DNA of 64,000 nt from Leptotrichia massiliensis. Lineage in GTDB: Bacteria; Fusobacteriota; Fusobacteriia; Fusobacteriales; Leptotrichiaceae. The notes beneath the pieces were generated by a model that saw only the letters and a program-made list of their open reading frames with translations, had not been told where the DNA came from and did not search any database. Shown here piece by piece: positions 9,119-17,906 of the stretch (position 1 is its first letter; every line of letters starts with the position of its first letter). The position numbers and the translations under genes were made by a program. The stretch lies in assembly GCF_900104625.1 (NCBI RefSeq), contig NZ_FNVZ01000004.1, positions 248,001 through 312,000 on the forward strand. Direction: 5' to 3'.

Positions 9119-10444
9119 CTATCCAAAGGTTTTTTCACTTTTCTTGTTAAATACAATATCAATTGGGCATCCTTCAAATCCAAAATATTCCCTTAGCTTA
9201 TTTTCAATATATCTTTGGTAAGAGAAATGTATTAGTTCTGGATTGTTGGCAAAAAATGCGAATTTTGGTGGTGCTTGGCTTACTTGTGTTGCATAATTTA
9301 TTTTCACTGCTCTTCCTTTTCTTGTAGGCACTGGATTTTGTGCTATCATTTCTGCCAAAATCTGATTCAGAAGCCCTGTCGTTATCTTTTTATGATATTC
9401 TTCATTAATAAATTTAGCTTGCTCTAAAATATTCAGTGTTCTCTTTCCTGTCATTGCTGAAATCGTTACAATTGGTGCATAATCTAGAAAGGCCAAATCA
9501 GCTTTTACCAATTCTGTAAATTCCTTCACACTATTATTATTTTTTTCAATTAAATCCCATTTATTTACTGCAATAATAATTGGCTTTCTTTCCTCATAAA
9601 TCATTCCAGCAATCCTTTTATCCTGATCTGTCAAAAGCTCTGTCGCATCGAGCATTAACACACACACATCAGCTCTTTTTATCGCTTTTATAGCACGCAG
9701 TACACTATAATATTCAACATCGTCTTCTACTTTTGACTTTCTACGAATTCCAGCAGTATCAATCAATGTATAATTTTCTCCATCATATCTCAAACTAGAA
9801 TCAATTGTATCTCTTGTTGTTCCAGCAATATCACTCACAATAGAACGTTCTTCATTCAAGAGTTTGTTTACAAGTGAAGATTTTCCTGCATTTGGTCTTC
9901 CAAGAATTGCAATATTAATTCCATTTTCAGTTTGTCTTATCTTTTTATCTTCAAATTTGTTAATTACAGCATCCAGCAAATCCCCAAGATTCGTCTTATG
10001 CTCTCCAGAAATTCCAATAACTTCTTCAAATCCTAGTCCATAAAATTCAAAAATATTTTCCTGATCACGCATATAATTGTCAATCTTATTTACAGCCACA
10101 ACAACTTTTTTATCCTGTCTTCTAAGTACTGTTGCCACATCCTCATCAAGCCCAGTAATCCCAGCTTTTCCGTCCACCAGAAATATAATTACGTCCGCCT
10201 CGTCAATCGCAACCTGTGCCTGCTGCTTAATTTTCCCCATCATAAAGTCTTCTGTACGTGGCTCAAGCCCTCCTGTATCAACTAAAATAAATTCTTTTCC
10301 GCTCCACTCCATCTCACGGTAAAGTCTATCTCTTGTAACTCCTGGCTCATCCTTTACAATCGACAGCCTGTCCCCCACCAGCTTATTAAATAACGTTGAT
10401 TTCCCCACATTAGGTCTACCAACAATCGCTACTGTATGTTTCAT
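9119..10444 (-). CDS. der: Ribosome biogenesis GTPase Der (EngA)
   Basis: This double-GTPase of about 441 residues is needed for 50S ribosomal subunit assembly. Domain 1 has GRPNVGKST, DTGG and NKID; domain 2 has GRPNAGKSS, DTAG and NKWD; a KH-like domain closes the protein (from about residue 350). An ATG at 10456 is in frame, but the GGAGG ribosome site lies inside its first codons and points to ATG 10444. It heads a likely run of same-strand genes (der, AI-2E permease, marR, trkH, trkA). Confidence 0.96.
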   Translation of the reverse strand: MKHTVAIVGRPNVGKSTLFNKLVGDRLSIVKDEPGVTRDRLYREMEWSGKEFILVDTGGLEPRTEDFMMGKIKQQAQVAIDEADVIIFLVDGKAGITGLDEDVATVLRRQDKKVVVAVNKIDNYMRDQENIFEFYGLGFEEVIGISGEHKTNLGDLLDAVINKFEDKKIRQTENGINIAILGRPNAGKSSLVNKLLNEERSIVSDIAGTTRDTIDSSLRYDGENYTLIDTAGIRRKSKVEDDVEYYSVLRAIKAIKRADVCVLMLDATELLTDQDKRIAGMIYEERKPIIIAVNKWDLIEKNNNSVKEFTELVKADLAFLDYAPIVTISAMTGKRTLNILEQAKFINEEYHKKITTGLLNQILAEMIAQNPVPTRKGRAVKINYATQVSQAPPKFAFFANNPELIHFSYQRYIENKLREYFGFEGCPIDIVFNKKSEKTFG

Positions 10445-10673
10445 ATTTTCCTCCATTTTTATTTATTAAATTATCATCACTTTTTCAAACTATCTGTAAT
10501 TATTTATTGCTTGTATTTCAAAATTATGTGATTTATTATTTTACCATACAACATTATAATATATTTTATCACATTTTTTGTATTTTTATTAGTCTTTTTT
10601 AATGATATTATAGAAAAAATGTAAATAAAATAAACACTGAGAGATTATTTCTTCAACCTTTTTGTAAATATTT

Positions 10674-10930
10674 TTAATTTTTATATACATTACTTCCTTT
10701 TCCTATTTCAATTACTAATATTACAAGTTCTTCATTTTTATTTCTGCTATTATTCTAAAATTATCAATTCTATGTCTCCATAAATTTTTAAAATTATTAT
10801 ACAACGATTTTTCAAATGATTTTGGATTTTCAACTGATTCTAATTTTTTTAAATATTTCAATATTCAAAACTTTATGGAATTATCTAATTTTCTGTACTT
10901 TTTATTTATTATACTACATAATAAATACAT
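10674..10930 (-). pseudogene. Decayed RelE/ParE-family toxin gene
   Basis: Translating the minus strand from ATG 10930 gives MY...KKYRKLDNSIKF, then an in-frame TGA. It continues ILKYLKKLESVENPKSF, LYNNFKNLWRHRIDNFR and IIAEI, after which a one-base loss in an A run (near 10736-10740) shifts the frame. The next frame gives NEELVILVIEIGKGSN before TAA at 10674-10676. The block matches the RelE core: a KYLKKLE helix, LWRxRIDxFRIIAEI strands, then a closing strand. The usual antitoxin partner is not recognisable next to it. One stop plus one frameshift make it inactive unless recoded. It explains part of the 620-base gap upstream of der. Confidence 0.75.
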
Positions 10931-11066
10931 TTCTAAATACTTCTTAAAATAAAAACAAACTTTGTAATGAAGAAAATTAATTTTCCATTTCTCTTTTTAT
11001 TCACACAAAAAAACACCCAAACTCCAATTTTCCAGTTTAGGCGTATTTTTAAAAATCTAATCAAAA

Positions 11067-11444
11067 TTATGAAACTATTAGTGGCAACAATACTGCAATA
11101 ATAGCCATTAAAGCAGGAAGTCCCTGCAATAAAAATATTTTTTTGGAAACTGTGACAGAACCATAAACAGATGCACAAATAATACAAATCAGGAAGAAAA
11201 CTGCAATTTGAATTTGAAATTCTCCAGTTTCAGTTAAACTCCATATTAATCCTGAGGCAAGAAAACTGTTGTATAATCCTTGATTTGCCATCATTTTTTT
11301 TACGCGCTCATCTTTTAAGAATTTTAAATCAAGTCCAAAATTTCGTTGTATAGTTTCACTTTCATTGAAATACATTTCAAGAATTAATATGTAGTAATGC
11401 TCAATTGCCACAAATAATATTAATATGAGTGCCAGTATGCTCAA
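11067..11444 (-). CDS. DUF1304-type small membrane protein
   Basis: This 125-residue protein has four hydrophobic segments (about residues 1-20, 55-72, 79-96 and 103-123). The stretch AIEHYYILILEMYF followed by the loop MMANQGLYNSFLASGLIW is characteristic of the DUF1304 (YqjF-like) family, whose function is unknown. Translation appears to start at TTG 11444, with GGGAG nine bases upstream; no ATG lies in the right place. It follows map on the same strand by about 45 bases. Confidence 0.75.
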   Translation of the reverse strand: MSILALILILFVAIEHYYILILEMYFNESETIQRNFGLDLKFLKDERVKKMMANQGLYNSFLASGLIWSLTETGEFQIQIAVFFLICIICASVYGSVTVSKKIFLLQGLPALMAIIAVLLPLIVS

Positions 11445-11490
11445 AATAATTCTCTCCCTTCTTTATATTTTCATGTTCTTTATTTTTAGT

Positions 11491-12264
11491 TTAATCTCTT
11501 ACACTTAAAATTACAGGCTTTCCATCAATAATAGCAAGGCTGTGTTCATATTGGGCTGAACGTTTTCCATCTTTGGTAACTGCAGTCCACATATCCGATA
11601 GAACTTTTACTTTATAAGTACCGACATTTACCATCGGCTCAACTGTAATAACCATTCCATCTTCAATTTTAGCCCCTGTTCCAGCCTTTCCATAATTTGG
11701 AATAATTGGATCTTCGTGCATTTCCTTTCCTACTCCATGCCCTGCAAAATCTCTTACAAGTGAGAATCCAAAACTTTCCACATATTCCTGAATAGCATGC
11801 CCAATATCTCCAATTCTATTTCCGGCACGTGCCACTTCAATCCCAATATCTCTTGCTTTTTCAGTAACTTCCATAAGTTTTTTAGAAGTTTCATCAATTT
11901 CTCCTACAGCATAAGTAATTGCTGCATCGCCAAAATAGCCGTCAAGCACTGTAACTGTGTCAACTGTCAGAATATCCCCTTCCTTCAGTATCTGCTTTTT
12001 ACTTGGAATACCGTGTACGACAACTTCGTTTACAGAAATACAAGTTGCGGCTGGATAAGGAGGGTATGGACGACCTACATCGTAACCCTTAGTTCCTGGA
12101 ATTGCTCCTTGGCTTCTAATGTAGTCTTCAGCGATCTGGTCCAGTTCGTATGTGCTGATTCCAGCTTTTACGTGTTTTGGCAATATATCTTCAAAAAGTC
12201 TTGCGATTATTTCATTAGCTTTTTTTATTTTTTTTATTTCATCCAATGTTTTATAAATTATCAT
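11491..12264 (-). CDS. map: Methionine aminopeptidase, type I
   Basis: This 257-residue cytosolic metallopeptidase removes the N-terminal Met from new proteins. The metal ligands can be placed: Asp in VDTVTVLDGYFGDAA (two Asp), His in GHGVGKEMHEDP, Glu in VEPMV and Glu in YEHSLAI. No SH3-like or zinc-finger N-terminal extension is present, which fits the short type Ia form. The Shine-Dalgarno before ATG 12264 is weak. adk lies about 210 bases upstream on the same strand, a common bacterial pairing. Confidence 0.95.
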   Translation of the reverse strand: MIIYKTLDEIKKIKKANEIIARLFEDILPKHVKAGISTYELDQIAEDYIRSQGAIPGTKGYDVGRPYPPYPAATCISVNEVVVHGIPSKKQILKEGDILTVDTVTVLDGYFGDAAITYAVGEIDETSKKLMEVTEKARDIGIEVARAGNRIGDIGHAIQEYVESFGFSLVRDFAGHGVGKEMHEDPIIPNYGKAGTGAKIEDGMVITVEPMVNVGTYKVKVLSDMWTAVTKDGKRSAQYEHSLAIIDGKPVILSVRD

Positions 12265-12475
12265 TTTTTGTACTTCTTCTTTCTAAATTCTTTTTTTATT
12301 TTTTAGTAGACATATTTAACAGTTCAATACTTTTTTACAAAAAGCCTTGTCCTTTTAAAAATAAAATTTTATTAATCATCAAATAAATTTAGTAATATTA
12401 CTTTAAAATCAAATTCAAGTTCTAAATTTTCTTAATTTTTACCAATTTAACTTTAGATAATTTTGAAAATATTTA

Positions 12476-13105
12476 CTATTTTTCCAAAATATCAATTATA
12501 TCTTTTGTAATTTCTTCCAGTTTTTTTGCACCATCTACGCTGTAAACTTTATTTTGCTTTTTATAAAAGTCCAATACTGGTGCTGTCTGCTCGTTATAAA
12601 CTGCCAAACGTTTTTTTACTGTTTCTTCATTATCGTCTGCCCTTTGTTCCAAATCTTCTGGATTTTCGTCAACTGGCGGATTGTATTTTATGTGATAAAT
12701 TTTACCAGTTTTTTTCGATACCCTTCTTCCTGTGATTCTTTCGATAATTTCTTCATCACTAACTTCAAGTGCGATTACTTTTTCAATTTCTCTGTTTGAT
12801 TTTTCCAAAATTTTGTCAAGTTCTTCAGCTTGAGCCACTGTTCTTGGAAACCCATCCAAAATAAATCCTTTTTTACAGTCTTCTTCCTGAAGTCTTGCTT
12901 CCACAAGTCCATTTACAATGTCATCAGAAACCAATTTCCCTTCATCCATCAATTTTTTTGCTTCCAGTCCTAACGGAGTCTTATTCGCAATTGCGGCTCT
13001 CAAAATATCTCCTGTTGAAATTTGAGGAATTTCATATTTTTGAATTAATTCCTTTGCCTGAGTTCCTTTTCCTGCTCCTGGTGCTCCAAATAACACTATA
13101 TTCAT
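12476..13105 (-). CDS. adk: Adenylate kinase
   Basis: This 209-residue enzyme interconverts ATP + AMP and 2 ADP. The P-loop is GAPGAGKGTQ at residues 7-16; the AMP site includes STGDILR; the arginine-bearing FILDGFPRT follows. The LID region (GRRVSKKTGKIYHIKYNPP) lacks the four-Cys zinc site seen in many Gram-positive enzymes. Length is close to the usual 214. It lies upstream of map on the same strand. A ~210-base AT-rich gap between them (12265-12475) shows no gene. Confidence 0.96.
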   Translation of the reverse strand: MNIVLFGAPGAGKGTQAKELIQKYEIPQISTGDILRAAIANKTPLGLEAKKLMDEGKLVSDDIVNGLVEARLQEEDCKKGFILDGFPRTVAQAEELDKILEKSNREIEKVIALEVSDEEIIERITGRRVSKKTGKIYHIKYNPPVDENPEDLEQRADDNEETVKKRLAVYNEQTAPVLDFYKKQNKVYSVDGAKKLEEITKDIIDILEK

Positions 13106-13235
13106 AATTATTTATCCGATATTTAAAATTAAATACCGCTCCTTTCCAAATTTATTTTTTCACATCTAATTTTAACATTTTAAAAGCCATTTTTCAATTT
13201 TCTTTTTTAAATTTTCAAAAAAATAACAAAAAAGA

Positions 13236-13264
13236 AAAAAAAACTGAATTTAATCAGTTTTTTC
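13236..13264. terminator. Terminator after phosphohexomutase gene
   Basis: The arms AAAACTGA and TCAGTTTT lie between long A and T runs. On the minus strand it ends in a T-rich tract, about 110 bases past the stop at 13379. Confidence 0.7.
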
Positions 13265-13378
13265 TGCTAAAGAATTTTAGCTAATTTAAGTTAGAGTGGG
13301 TAATAAACCCTTCTATATTTTACCACATTTATAAATTTTATCAATACCTTTTTTTAAATTTTTATTTTTTATTTTTTC

Positions 13379-14872
13379 TTAAATTTCCATTTTTTCATAT
13401 TTTTTAAAATAATCCTTCAATTCTTCTAAAATCTCATTCCCCATTCCTTCTTTTTCCGTTTCTATATTAACGCACAAAAGTGGTTCATGCAGTGACAATC
13501 TGATTAAAAACCAGCTTTTTTGACCGGCATTTATTCTTACACCTTCGTAGTTAGGCATTTCTAGGCTCCAACCTTCTTTTTTTTCAGCATATTCCCTAAA
13601 GTTTTCCACGATTTTTTCTCCACGAGCTCGAAAATCTTTATCTTTTATAGGAATTCTTATTTCTATTTCCTCAGTAGGCTCAGACAGCTCATTTAGAACA
13701 TCTGTAAATTCAATGCCTTTTTCCCTGCTCTCTACAAGCTGAATCAGAAGCCTTGCAGCCATGTATGCACCGTCATCAAGAAAATAGTTTTCTTTAAATG
13801 CTGCATGTCCAGACGTTTCTATCGCAAGAGGAGAATACTTCCCTTCGTTATTCAGTCTTATAGATTCATTTATTACGTTCTTATATCCTCGCTGGAATCT
13901 GTGATGAATCCCGCCACGGTTTTCTATAAACTCTTTTAGCCCTGCCGATGTAACCGAATCTGTTACAATTATTCCGCCAGAATGCTCTTTTAACAATATT
14001 TCACTAAGCAATGCAATAAGATTATTTCTGTTAATTTCACGTCCATTTTTATCTATAAAGGCACTTCTATCTCCATCTGCATCAAATATTATTCCAAAAT
14101 CTGCATTATTATCAAGAACTGCTTTTTTTATTGATTCTATCGCTTCTTTTGCTTCAGGATTTGGAATATGATTTGGAAAGTTACCATCAGGATTTAAAAA
14201 TTGGCTTCCAGCAGTATCTCCACCTAAAACTTCTATTACCTTTTCAGCAAAAAATCCCGCGGCTCCATTTCCTGCATCTATCACTATCCGTAAGTTTTTT
14301 AGAGGCTTGTCTCCTTTTCCAATTTTATTTTTTATTAGTTCGCATATATATGAAGCATAGTCATCTGCCAGATTTTTTACAATTTCTACACCTTTTTCTT
14401 CTTTAATCAAATTTTCTTCTTGTTTTTCAGCCATTTCTAGAAATTCATTAACATCACTTTTTTGAAGCCCTCCGTTTTTCGTAAAAAATTTAATTCCGTT
14501 GTAGTAGCTCGGTAAATGGCTGGCAGTTATCATCATTGCGCCATCAGCTTTATAATCCTCAAATATCGTAGCCATAAAAAGCGACGGTGTTATTGACATT
14601 CGGCAGTCATATACATCAATTCCCATTTCCAACAAGGTCTTTCTTATAACTTCTGAAAATTTAGGTCCTGTATGCCTTGCATCGTATCCAACTGCCACTT
14701 TAACCTTTCTGTTTTCAGCCTTTGCGATTTCATCGCATTTTTCAGTTATCCAAAGCCTAAAGCCTTTTGCTATGAACTCAACTTCCTTTTCAGATAAATT
14801 GATGTCTTTGTCCTCATATTTGGAAACTATTCCCCGAATATCAGTCCCGCTTACCATATTTTTTAAATCCAT
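13379..14872 (-). CDS. Phosphomannomutase/phosphoglucomutase-type phosphohexomutase
   Basis: This protein of about 497 residues moves phosphate between C6 and C1 of a hexose. The catalytic loop is TASHLPSYYNGIKF, with the Ser that is phosphorylated; the metal loop is DADGDRS; the sugar loop is ETSGHAAF; the phosphate-binding loop is IRLSLHEP. The order and length fit the PMM/PGM class. ManA, ManC and Gmd in this window would need such a mutase to make GDP-mannose, but glucose-1-phosphate is equally possible. I chose ATG 14872 (AGAGAGG upstream, protein opens with DLKNMVSGTDIRG). ATG 14902 also has a good site (GAGGAG), and the frame is open to 14953. Confidence 0.85.
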   Translation of the reverse strand: MDLKNMVSGTDIRGIVSKYEDKDINLSEKEVEFIAKGFRLWITEKCDEIAKAENRKVKVAVGYDARHTGPKFSEVIRKTLLEMGIDVYDCRMSITPSLFMATIFEDYKADGAMMITASHLPSYYNGIKFFTKNGGLQKSDVNEFLEMAEKQEENLIKEEKGVEIVKNLADDYASYICELIKNKIGKGDKPLKNLRIVIDAGNGAAGFFAEKVIEVLGGDTAGSQFLNPDGNFPNHIPNPEAKEAIESIKKAVLDNNADFGIIFDADGDRSAFIDKNGREINRNNLIALLSEILLKEHSGGIIVTDSVTSAGLKEFIENRGGIHHRFQRGYKNVINESIRLNNEGKYSPLAIETSGHAAFKENYFLDDGAYMAARLLIQLVESREKGIEFTDVLNELSEPTEEIEIRIPIKDKDFRARGEKIVENFREYAEKKEGWSLEMPNYEGVRINAGQKSWFLIRLSLHEPLLCVNIETEKEGMGNEILEELKDYFKKYEKMEI

Positions 14873-14894
14873 AAAAATACCTCTCTTTTTAAGT

Positions 14895-14938
14895 AAAGCC
14901 ATACCTATTCTCCTCATTTTGAAAATTGGTATGGCTTT
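14895..14938. repeat. Perfect 11-bp inverted repeat in mutase leader
   Basis: AAAGCCATACC (14895-14905) and its exact complement GGTATGGCTTT (14928-14938) bracket a 22-base loop. On the minus strand the loop holds the GAGGAG site of the alternative start ATG 14902. No T tract follows on the coding side, so it is not a simple terminator for the transketolase genes. Confidence 0.7.
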
Positions 14939-14961
14939 TCTATTATTGTTCACTTAATTTA

Positions 14962-15891
14962 CTATTTTAAATTATTCAGCACTGTTTCCACAATATCCTT
15001 CGCTCTAAGCCCATAATTCGTAAGCATAGTCTCCCCATCTGCACTTTGTCCAAAAACATCCTGTATTCCATGTTTTACAACTTTTGTTGGATGAACTTCT
15101 GATAAATATTCTGAAACTGCACTTCCAAGTCCCCCAATTACAGAATGTTCTTCACTTGTTACAATAAATTTACATTCTTTTGCCGCTTTTAAAACTGTTT
15201 CTGTGTCTAAAGGCTTTATCGTAGAAACATTTACCACTCTTGCTTTTACTCCTTTTTCTTCTAGTAATTTTGCTGCTTCAAGAGCTTCTGATACCATAAG
15301 ACCAGTTGCTAATATTGCTACATTATTTCCTTCTCTCAAAGTTGCAGCTTTCCCTATTTCAAATTTATAGTTTTCATCAAATAATACTTGTATATTCAGT
15401 CTTCCAAGTCTTACATATACAGGCCCTTCATATTCAGCCACTGCAAAGACCATTTTTTCCGTTTCTACTGCATCTGCTGGCGATAGCACTACCATTCCTG
15501 GAATTGCACGCATTAAAGCCACATCCTCAACTGACTGGTGTGAACCTCCATCTTCTCCTAACGAAACTCCTGCGTGAGTTGGACAAATCTTGACATTTAA
15601 CTGTGGATAAGCCACAGAGTTTCTAACCTGGTCAAAGGCACGTCCCGCCGCAAAATGCGCAAAAGTTGAAGCAAACGGTATTTTCCCAGTCGTTGCAATT
15701 CCTGCCGCTGTTCCAATCATATCAGCTTCTGCAATCCCCACATTTATATGTCTTTCTGGAAACTCTTTTTTAAAATACGCAGTCATTGTTGATTTTGACA
15801 AGTCTGCTTCCAGCACTACCACATCTTTATTTACTTTTCCCAATTTAACTAACGCTTCTCCATAAGCCTGTCTTGTCGATTTCTTTTCCAT
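14962..15891 (-). CDS. Transketolase, C-terminal (pyrimidine-binding plus C) subunit
   Basis: This 309-residue protein is one half of a split transketolase of the pentose-phosphate pathway. The pyrimidine domain carries NVGIAEADMIGTAAGIA, with the Glu that activates thiamine diphosphate, followed by FAHFAAGRAFDQVRN. A transketolase C domain starts near residue 180. GGAGG precedes the ATG, and the gene starts 12 bases after the partner subunit stops. Because the partner gene is truncated here, this subunit may be idle unless another N-terminal subunit exists in the genome. The residual neighbour and family match are clear. Confidence 0.92.
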   Translation of the reverse strand: MEKKSTRQAYGEALVKLGKVNKDVVVLEADLSKSTMTAYFKKEFPERHINVGIAEADMIGTAAGIATTGKIPFASTFAHFAAGRAFDQVRNSVAYPQLNVKICPTHAGVSLGEDGGSHQSVEDVALMRAIPGMVVLSPADAVETEKMVFAVAEYEGPVYVRLGRLNIQVLFDENYKFEIGKAATLREGNNVAILATGLMVSEALEAAKLLEEKGVKARVVNVSTIKPLDTETVLKAAKECKFIVTSEEHSVIGGLGSAVSEYLSEVHPTKVVKHGIQDVFGQSADGETMLTNYGLRAKDIVETVLNNLK

Positions 15892-15903
15892 CTTTTTAAC
15901 CTC

Positions 15904-16247
15904 CTACTGTAATTCCTTCATAGCTTGTTCATACTCTTCATCATTTGGAGCAGCCCCGTGGAATCCAGCGTTATTTTCCATAAACGAAACTCCTTTTCCT
16001 TTTACAGTGTTTGCAACTATTACTGTCAGCTGTCCTTTAACTGTTATTGCTGTGTCAAAAGTATTTATGATTTCTTCATAATTATGTCCGTCAATCTCTA
16101 TTACATTCCATTTGAATGCCTTGAATTTTTCCCCAACTGGAGCGACATCCATTACATCCGAAACTTTTCCGTCAATCTGCAAGTTGTTATAGTCAACTAT
16201 CGCAACTAAATTGTCAAGCTTGTAATGTGCAGCAGTCATAACCGCTT
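15904..16247 (-). pseudogene. Truncated transketolase N-terminal subunit
   Basis: Only about the last 114 codons of the thiamine-diphosphate-binding subunit remain (intact size about 270). The fragment reads [27 protein letters not shown], then the metal-side loop and a normal C-terminus. Reading back, the frame runs straight into the end of the insertion sequence at 16248. The missing half (with the GHS and GDGE motifs) is not found beyond the element, where msrA and its terminator lie. An internal ATG at 16239 could begin a 111-residue product, but that would lack the cofactor site. Confidence 0.9.
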
Positions 16248-16317
16248 TGTATAGATGTCAAACATTTGTTACAAAAATATATTAAAAAAAATATTTCTTT
16301 CCTAATGTATCTTTAAC

Positions 16318-17238
16318 CTAATGATTTTGCTTGTACTCTTTTAATACTTCATTTGGACTCTTAAAGCCTAGTACTTTTCTTGATATGTTGTTGTATCTTG
16401 TATTGTATTTCCTTATTGCCCTTAACAGTTCTTCCTTGCTTTTAAATTTCTTGTCTCCATAGTACTTGCTGTCAAGCCTGTGGCTTCTTTCCACTTTTCC
16501 ATTCTCCCATGGCGAATATGGACGAGTTGTCCCGTACTCTATCCCCTTCTCCTCTAGTTTCACCTCAAACAGTGTTTTCTTATCACTTTCAGAATTTGTG
16601 AACTCTTTCCCGTTGTCTGTCTGAACTTTCTTTATGTCAAATCCCAGCTCTTTTTCCAAGTTCTCTAGAAACTTTGCGGTCTGATAGGTGCTTTTTTCAT
16701 CCACTATTCTTAACACTCTTTTTCTTGTATATTCATCTAATGCCGTTATTTGATAATACTTTTGGTCACGTGTACCAAACTGTATGCATTCTTCCGGAAC
16801 ATATTTTATGTCTATCTGTACTCTTTCCCCAGGGTAATTCGCCTGTTCAACCTTATTTTTTCTTTTATGCGGCTTTTTAGGCTTTTCTTTGGCATTGCCC
16901 TTCATTTTCCTTATTATCCTGCACATTGAATCGTATGTACGGCTGTAGCCTTCCTTTCTTGCTTTGACATAAACTTCTGCCAGCCCTTCATAGCCAAATT
17001 TCCTGTATTTTTTCATAACCAGTTCTATTTCTTCTTGCGTGTGCTGGTTTGGATGGCTTTTAGGTCTTCTGCTTTTTGGCAGAAGAGATTGGACTGTGCC
17101 GTCGTATCTGTATCTCCAACGTTTTATCTGCTGACGTGATGTCTTATACTTCACTGCTGCCTTTGAATTATTATTATGTTTTATTGCATACTCAATTGCC
17201 CGTTGACGAACACGGTATATTTCTGATATACTACTCAT
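16318..17238 (-). CDS. DDE transposase (IS481-like)
   Basis: This 306-residue protein would cut and join the element ends. Residues 1-60 hold a helix-turn-helix (AAVKYKTSRQQIKRWRYRYDG), followed by a basic linker. The RNase-H-like core has the three acidic residues: Asp in VQIDIKYV (about residue 142), Asp in VQTDNGKEF (about 210) and Glu in ENGKVERSHR (about 245). The frame is complete, so the copy may be active. It starts at ATG 17238, preceded by AAGGAG, which partly overlaps one arm of a hairpin (17241-17296). Confidence 0.9.
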   Translation of the reverse strand: MSSISEIYRVRQRAIEYAIKHNNNSKAAVKYKTSRQQIKRWRYRYDGTVQSLLPKSRRPKSHPNQHTQEEIELVMKKYRKFGYEGLAEVYVKARKEGYSRTYDSMCRIIRKMKGNAKEKPKKPHKRKNKVEQANYPGERVQIDIKYVPEECIQFGTRDQKYYQITALDEYTRKRVLRIVDEKSTYQTAKFLENLEKELGFDIKKVQTDNGKEFTNSESDKKTLFEVKLEEKGIEYGTTRPYSPWENGKVERSHRLDSKYYGDKKFKSKEELLRAIRKYNTRYNNISRKVLGFKSPNEVLKEYKQNH

Positions 17239-17240
17239 AT

Positions 17241-17296
17241 GAAAGGTTTCTCCTTAATGTGGTTTTGGTAGGCTTACATTATATCAGAAACCTTTC
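17241..17296 (-). promoter_or_regulatory. Fold-back hairpin over transposase ribosome site
   Basis: GAAAGGTTTCT (17241-17251) and AGAAACCTTTC (17286-17296) are perfectly complementary over 11 bp. On the transposase message the arm next to the ATG includes the last bases of AAGGAG. Such 5' hairpins in other elements (IS10, IS50) mask the ribosome site in transcripts that read in from outside; that role here is inferred. Confidence 0.55.
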
Positions 17297-17357
17297 TTTT
17301 TTTGTATATTCTTGTCACATATGTATTATCTCACAATAATTTTTTTAAAAAATTTAC

Positions 17358-17384
17358 AAAAAAAAGCCGGATAAAACCGACTTA
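17358..17384 (-). terminator. msrA terminator
   Basis: On the minus strand AGTCGG and CCGGCT (one G-T pair) enclose a short loop and are followed by eight T. It lies about 20 bases past the msrA stop and only about 23 bases from the insertion-sequence end. Confidence 0.75.
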
Positions 17385-17405
17385 ATAATGAATTATTATT
17401 TTATA

Positions 17406-17906
17406 TTATTGTTGAAATATTTTTGTTGCATTATCCAAATCAATATGACAATAACCATTTGGATTTTTCTCCAAATAATTTTGATGATAATCCTCAGCCA
17501 TAATATAATGCTTTAATGGTCTTACTTCCACTTGAATTTCTCTTGAATATTTATTTTGTTCACTATCAATTTTTGATTTTATTGTATGAACTTCATCACT
17601 ATCTACATAATAGATCCCTGTCCGATATTGTCGTCCTTCATCAAGCCCCTGTCTATTAATACTTGTAGGATCAATTATTGAAAAATAGTAATCCAAAAGT
17701 TTATCTAATGAAACTATTTCATTATCATATTTTATATGCACTGTTTCAGCGTGATCTGTCATTTTCAAAATATCATAGCTTGTATCAAGAGTTTGCCCAT
17801 TAGCGTAGCCAACGGTTGTTTCAATAACACCAGGAGCCATTTTAAAGAATTTCTCTACGCCCCAAAAACATCCTCCGGCTAGATAAATTTCTCTAATATC
17901 AGTCAT
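17406..17906 (-). CDS. msrA: Peptide methionine-S-sulfoxide reductase MsrA
   Basis: This 166-residue enzyme reduces the S form of methionine sulfoxide in proteins. The catalytic GCFWG is at residues 12-16 in the family context IYLAGGCFWGVEKFF. Conserved TTVGYANG, YDP-like FSIIDPTSINRQG, DEGRQYRTGIYY and AEDYHQNYLEKNP follow. No MsrB domain is fused, and no signal peptide is present, so it is probably cytosolic. AAAGGAGGTG precedes the ATG, and a TATAAT (minus strand, 17949-17944) with a weak -35 lies upstream. The gap 17907-18206 holds this promoter and otherwise nothing recognisable. Confidence 0.95.
   Translation of the reverse strand: MTDIREIYLAGGCFWGVEKFFKMAPGVIETTVGYANGQTLDTSYDILKMTDHAETVHIKYDNEIVSLDKLLDYYFSIIDPTSINRQGLDEGRQYRTGIYYVDSDEVHTIKSKIDSEQNKYSREIQVEVRPLKHYIMAEDYHQNYLEKNPNGYCHIDLDNATKIFQQ

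Larger units (their letters stand above)
16248..17335 (-). mobile_element. IS481-like insertion sequence
   Basis: A 1088-bp element carries one transposase gene. The left end begins TGTATAGATGTCAAAC. The right end, read inward, begins TGTGAGATAATACAT. After a 3-base gap the inner parts match well (ACATTTGTTACAAAAATATA against ACATATGTGACAAGAATATA). Both tips start TGT. The flanks (CGCTT on the left, ATAAT on the right) show no target duplication. Family placement rests on the DDE protein and TGT ends; exact borders are good to a few bases. Confidence 0.8.

Noticed and set aside
10933-11187. 84-residue minus-strand frame overlapping the DUF1304-type gene
   Set aside because: Overlaps the better-supported gene in another frame, no ribosome site, Phe/Ile-rich composition without family features.
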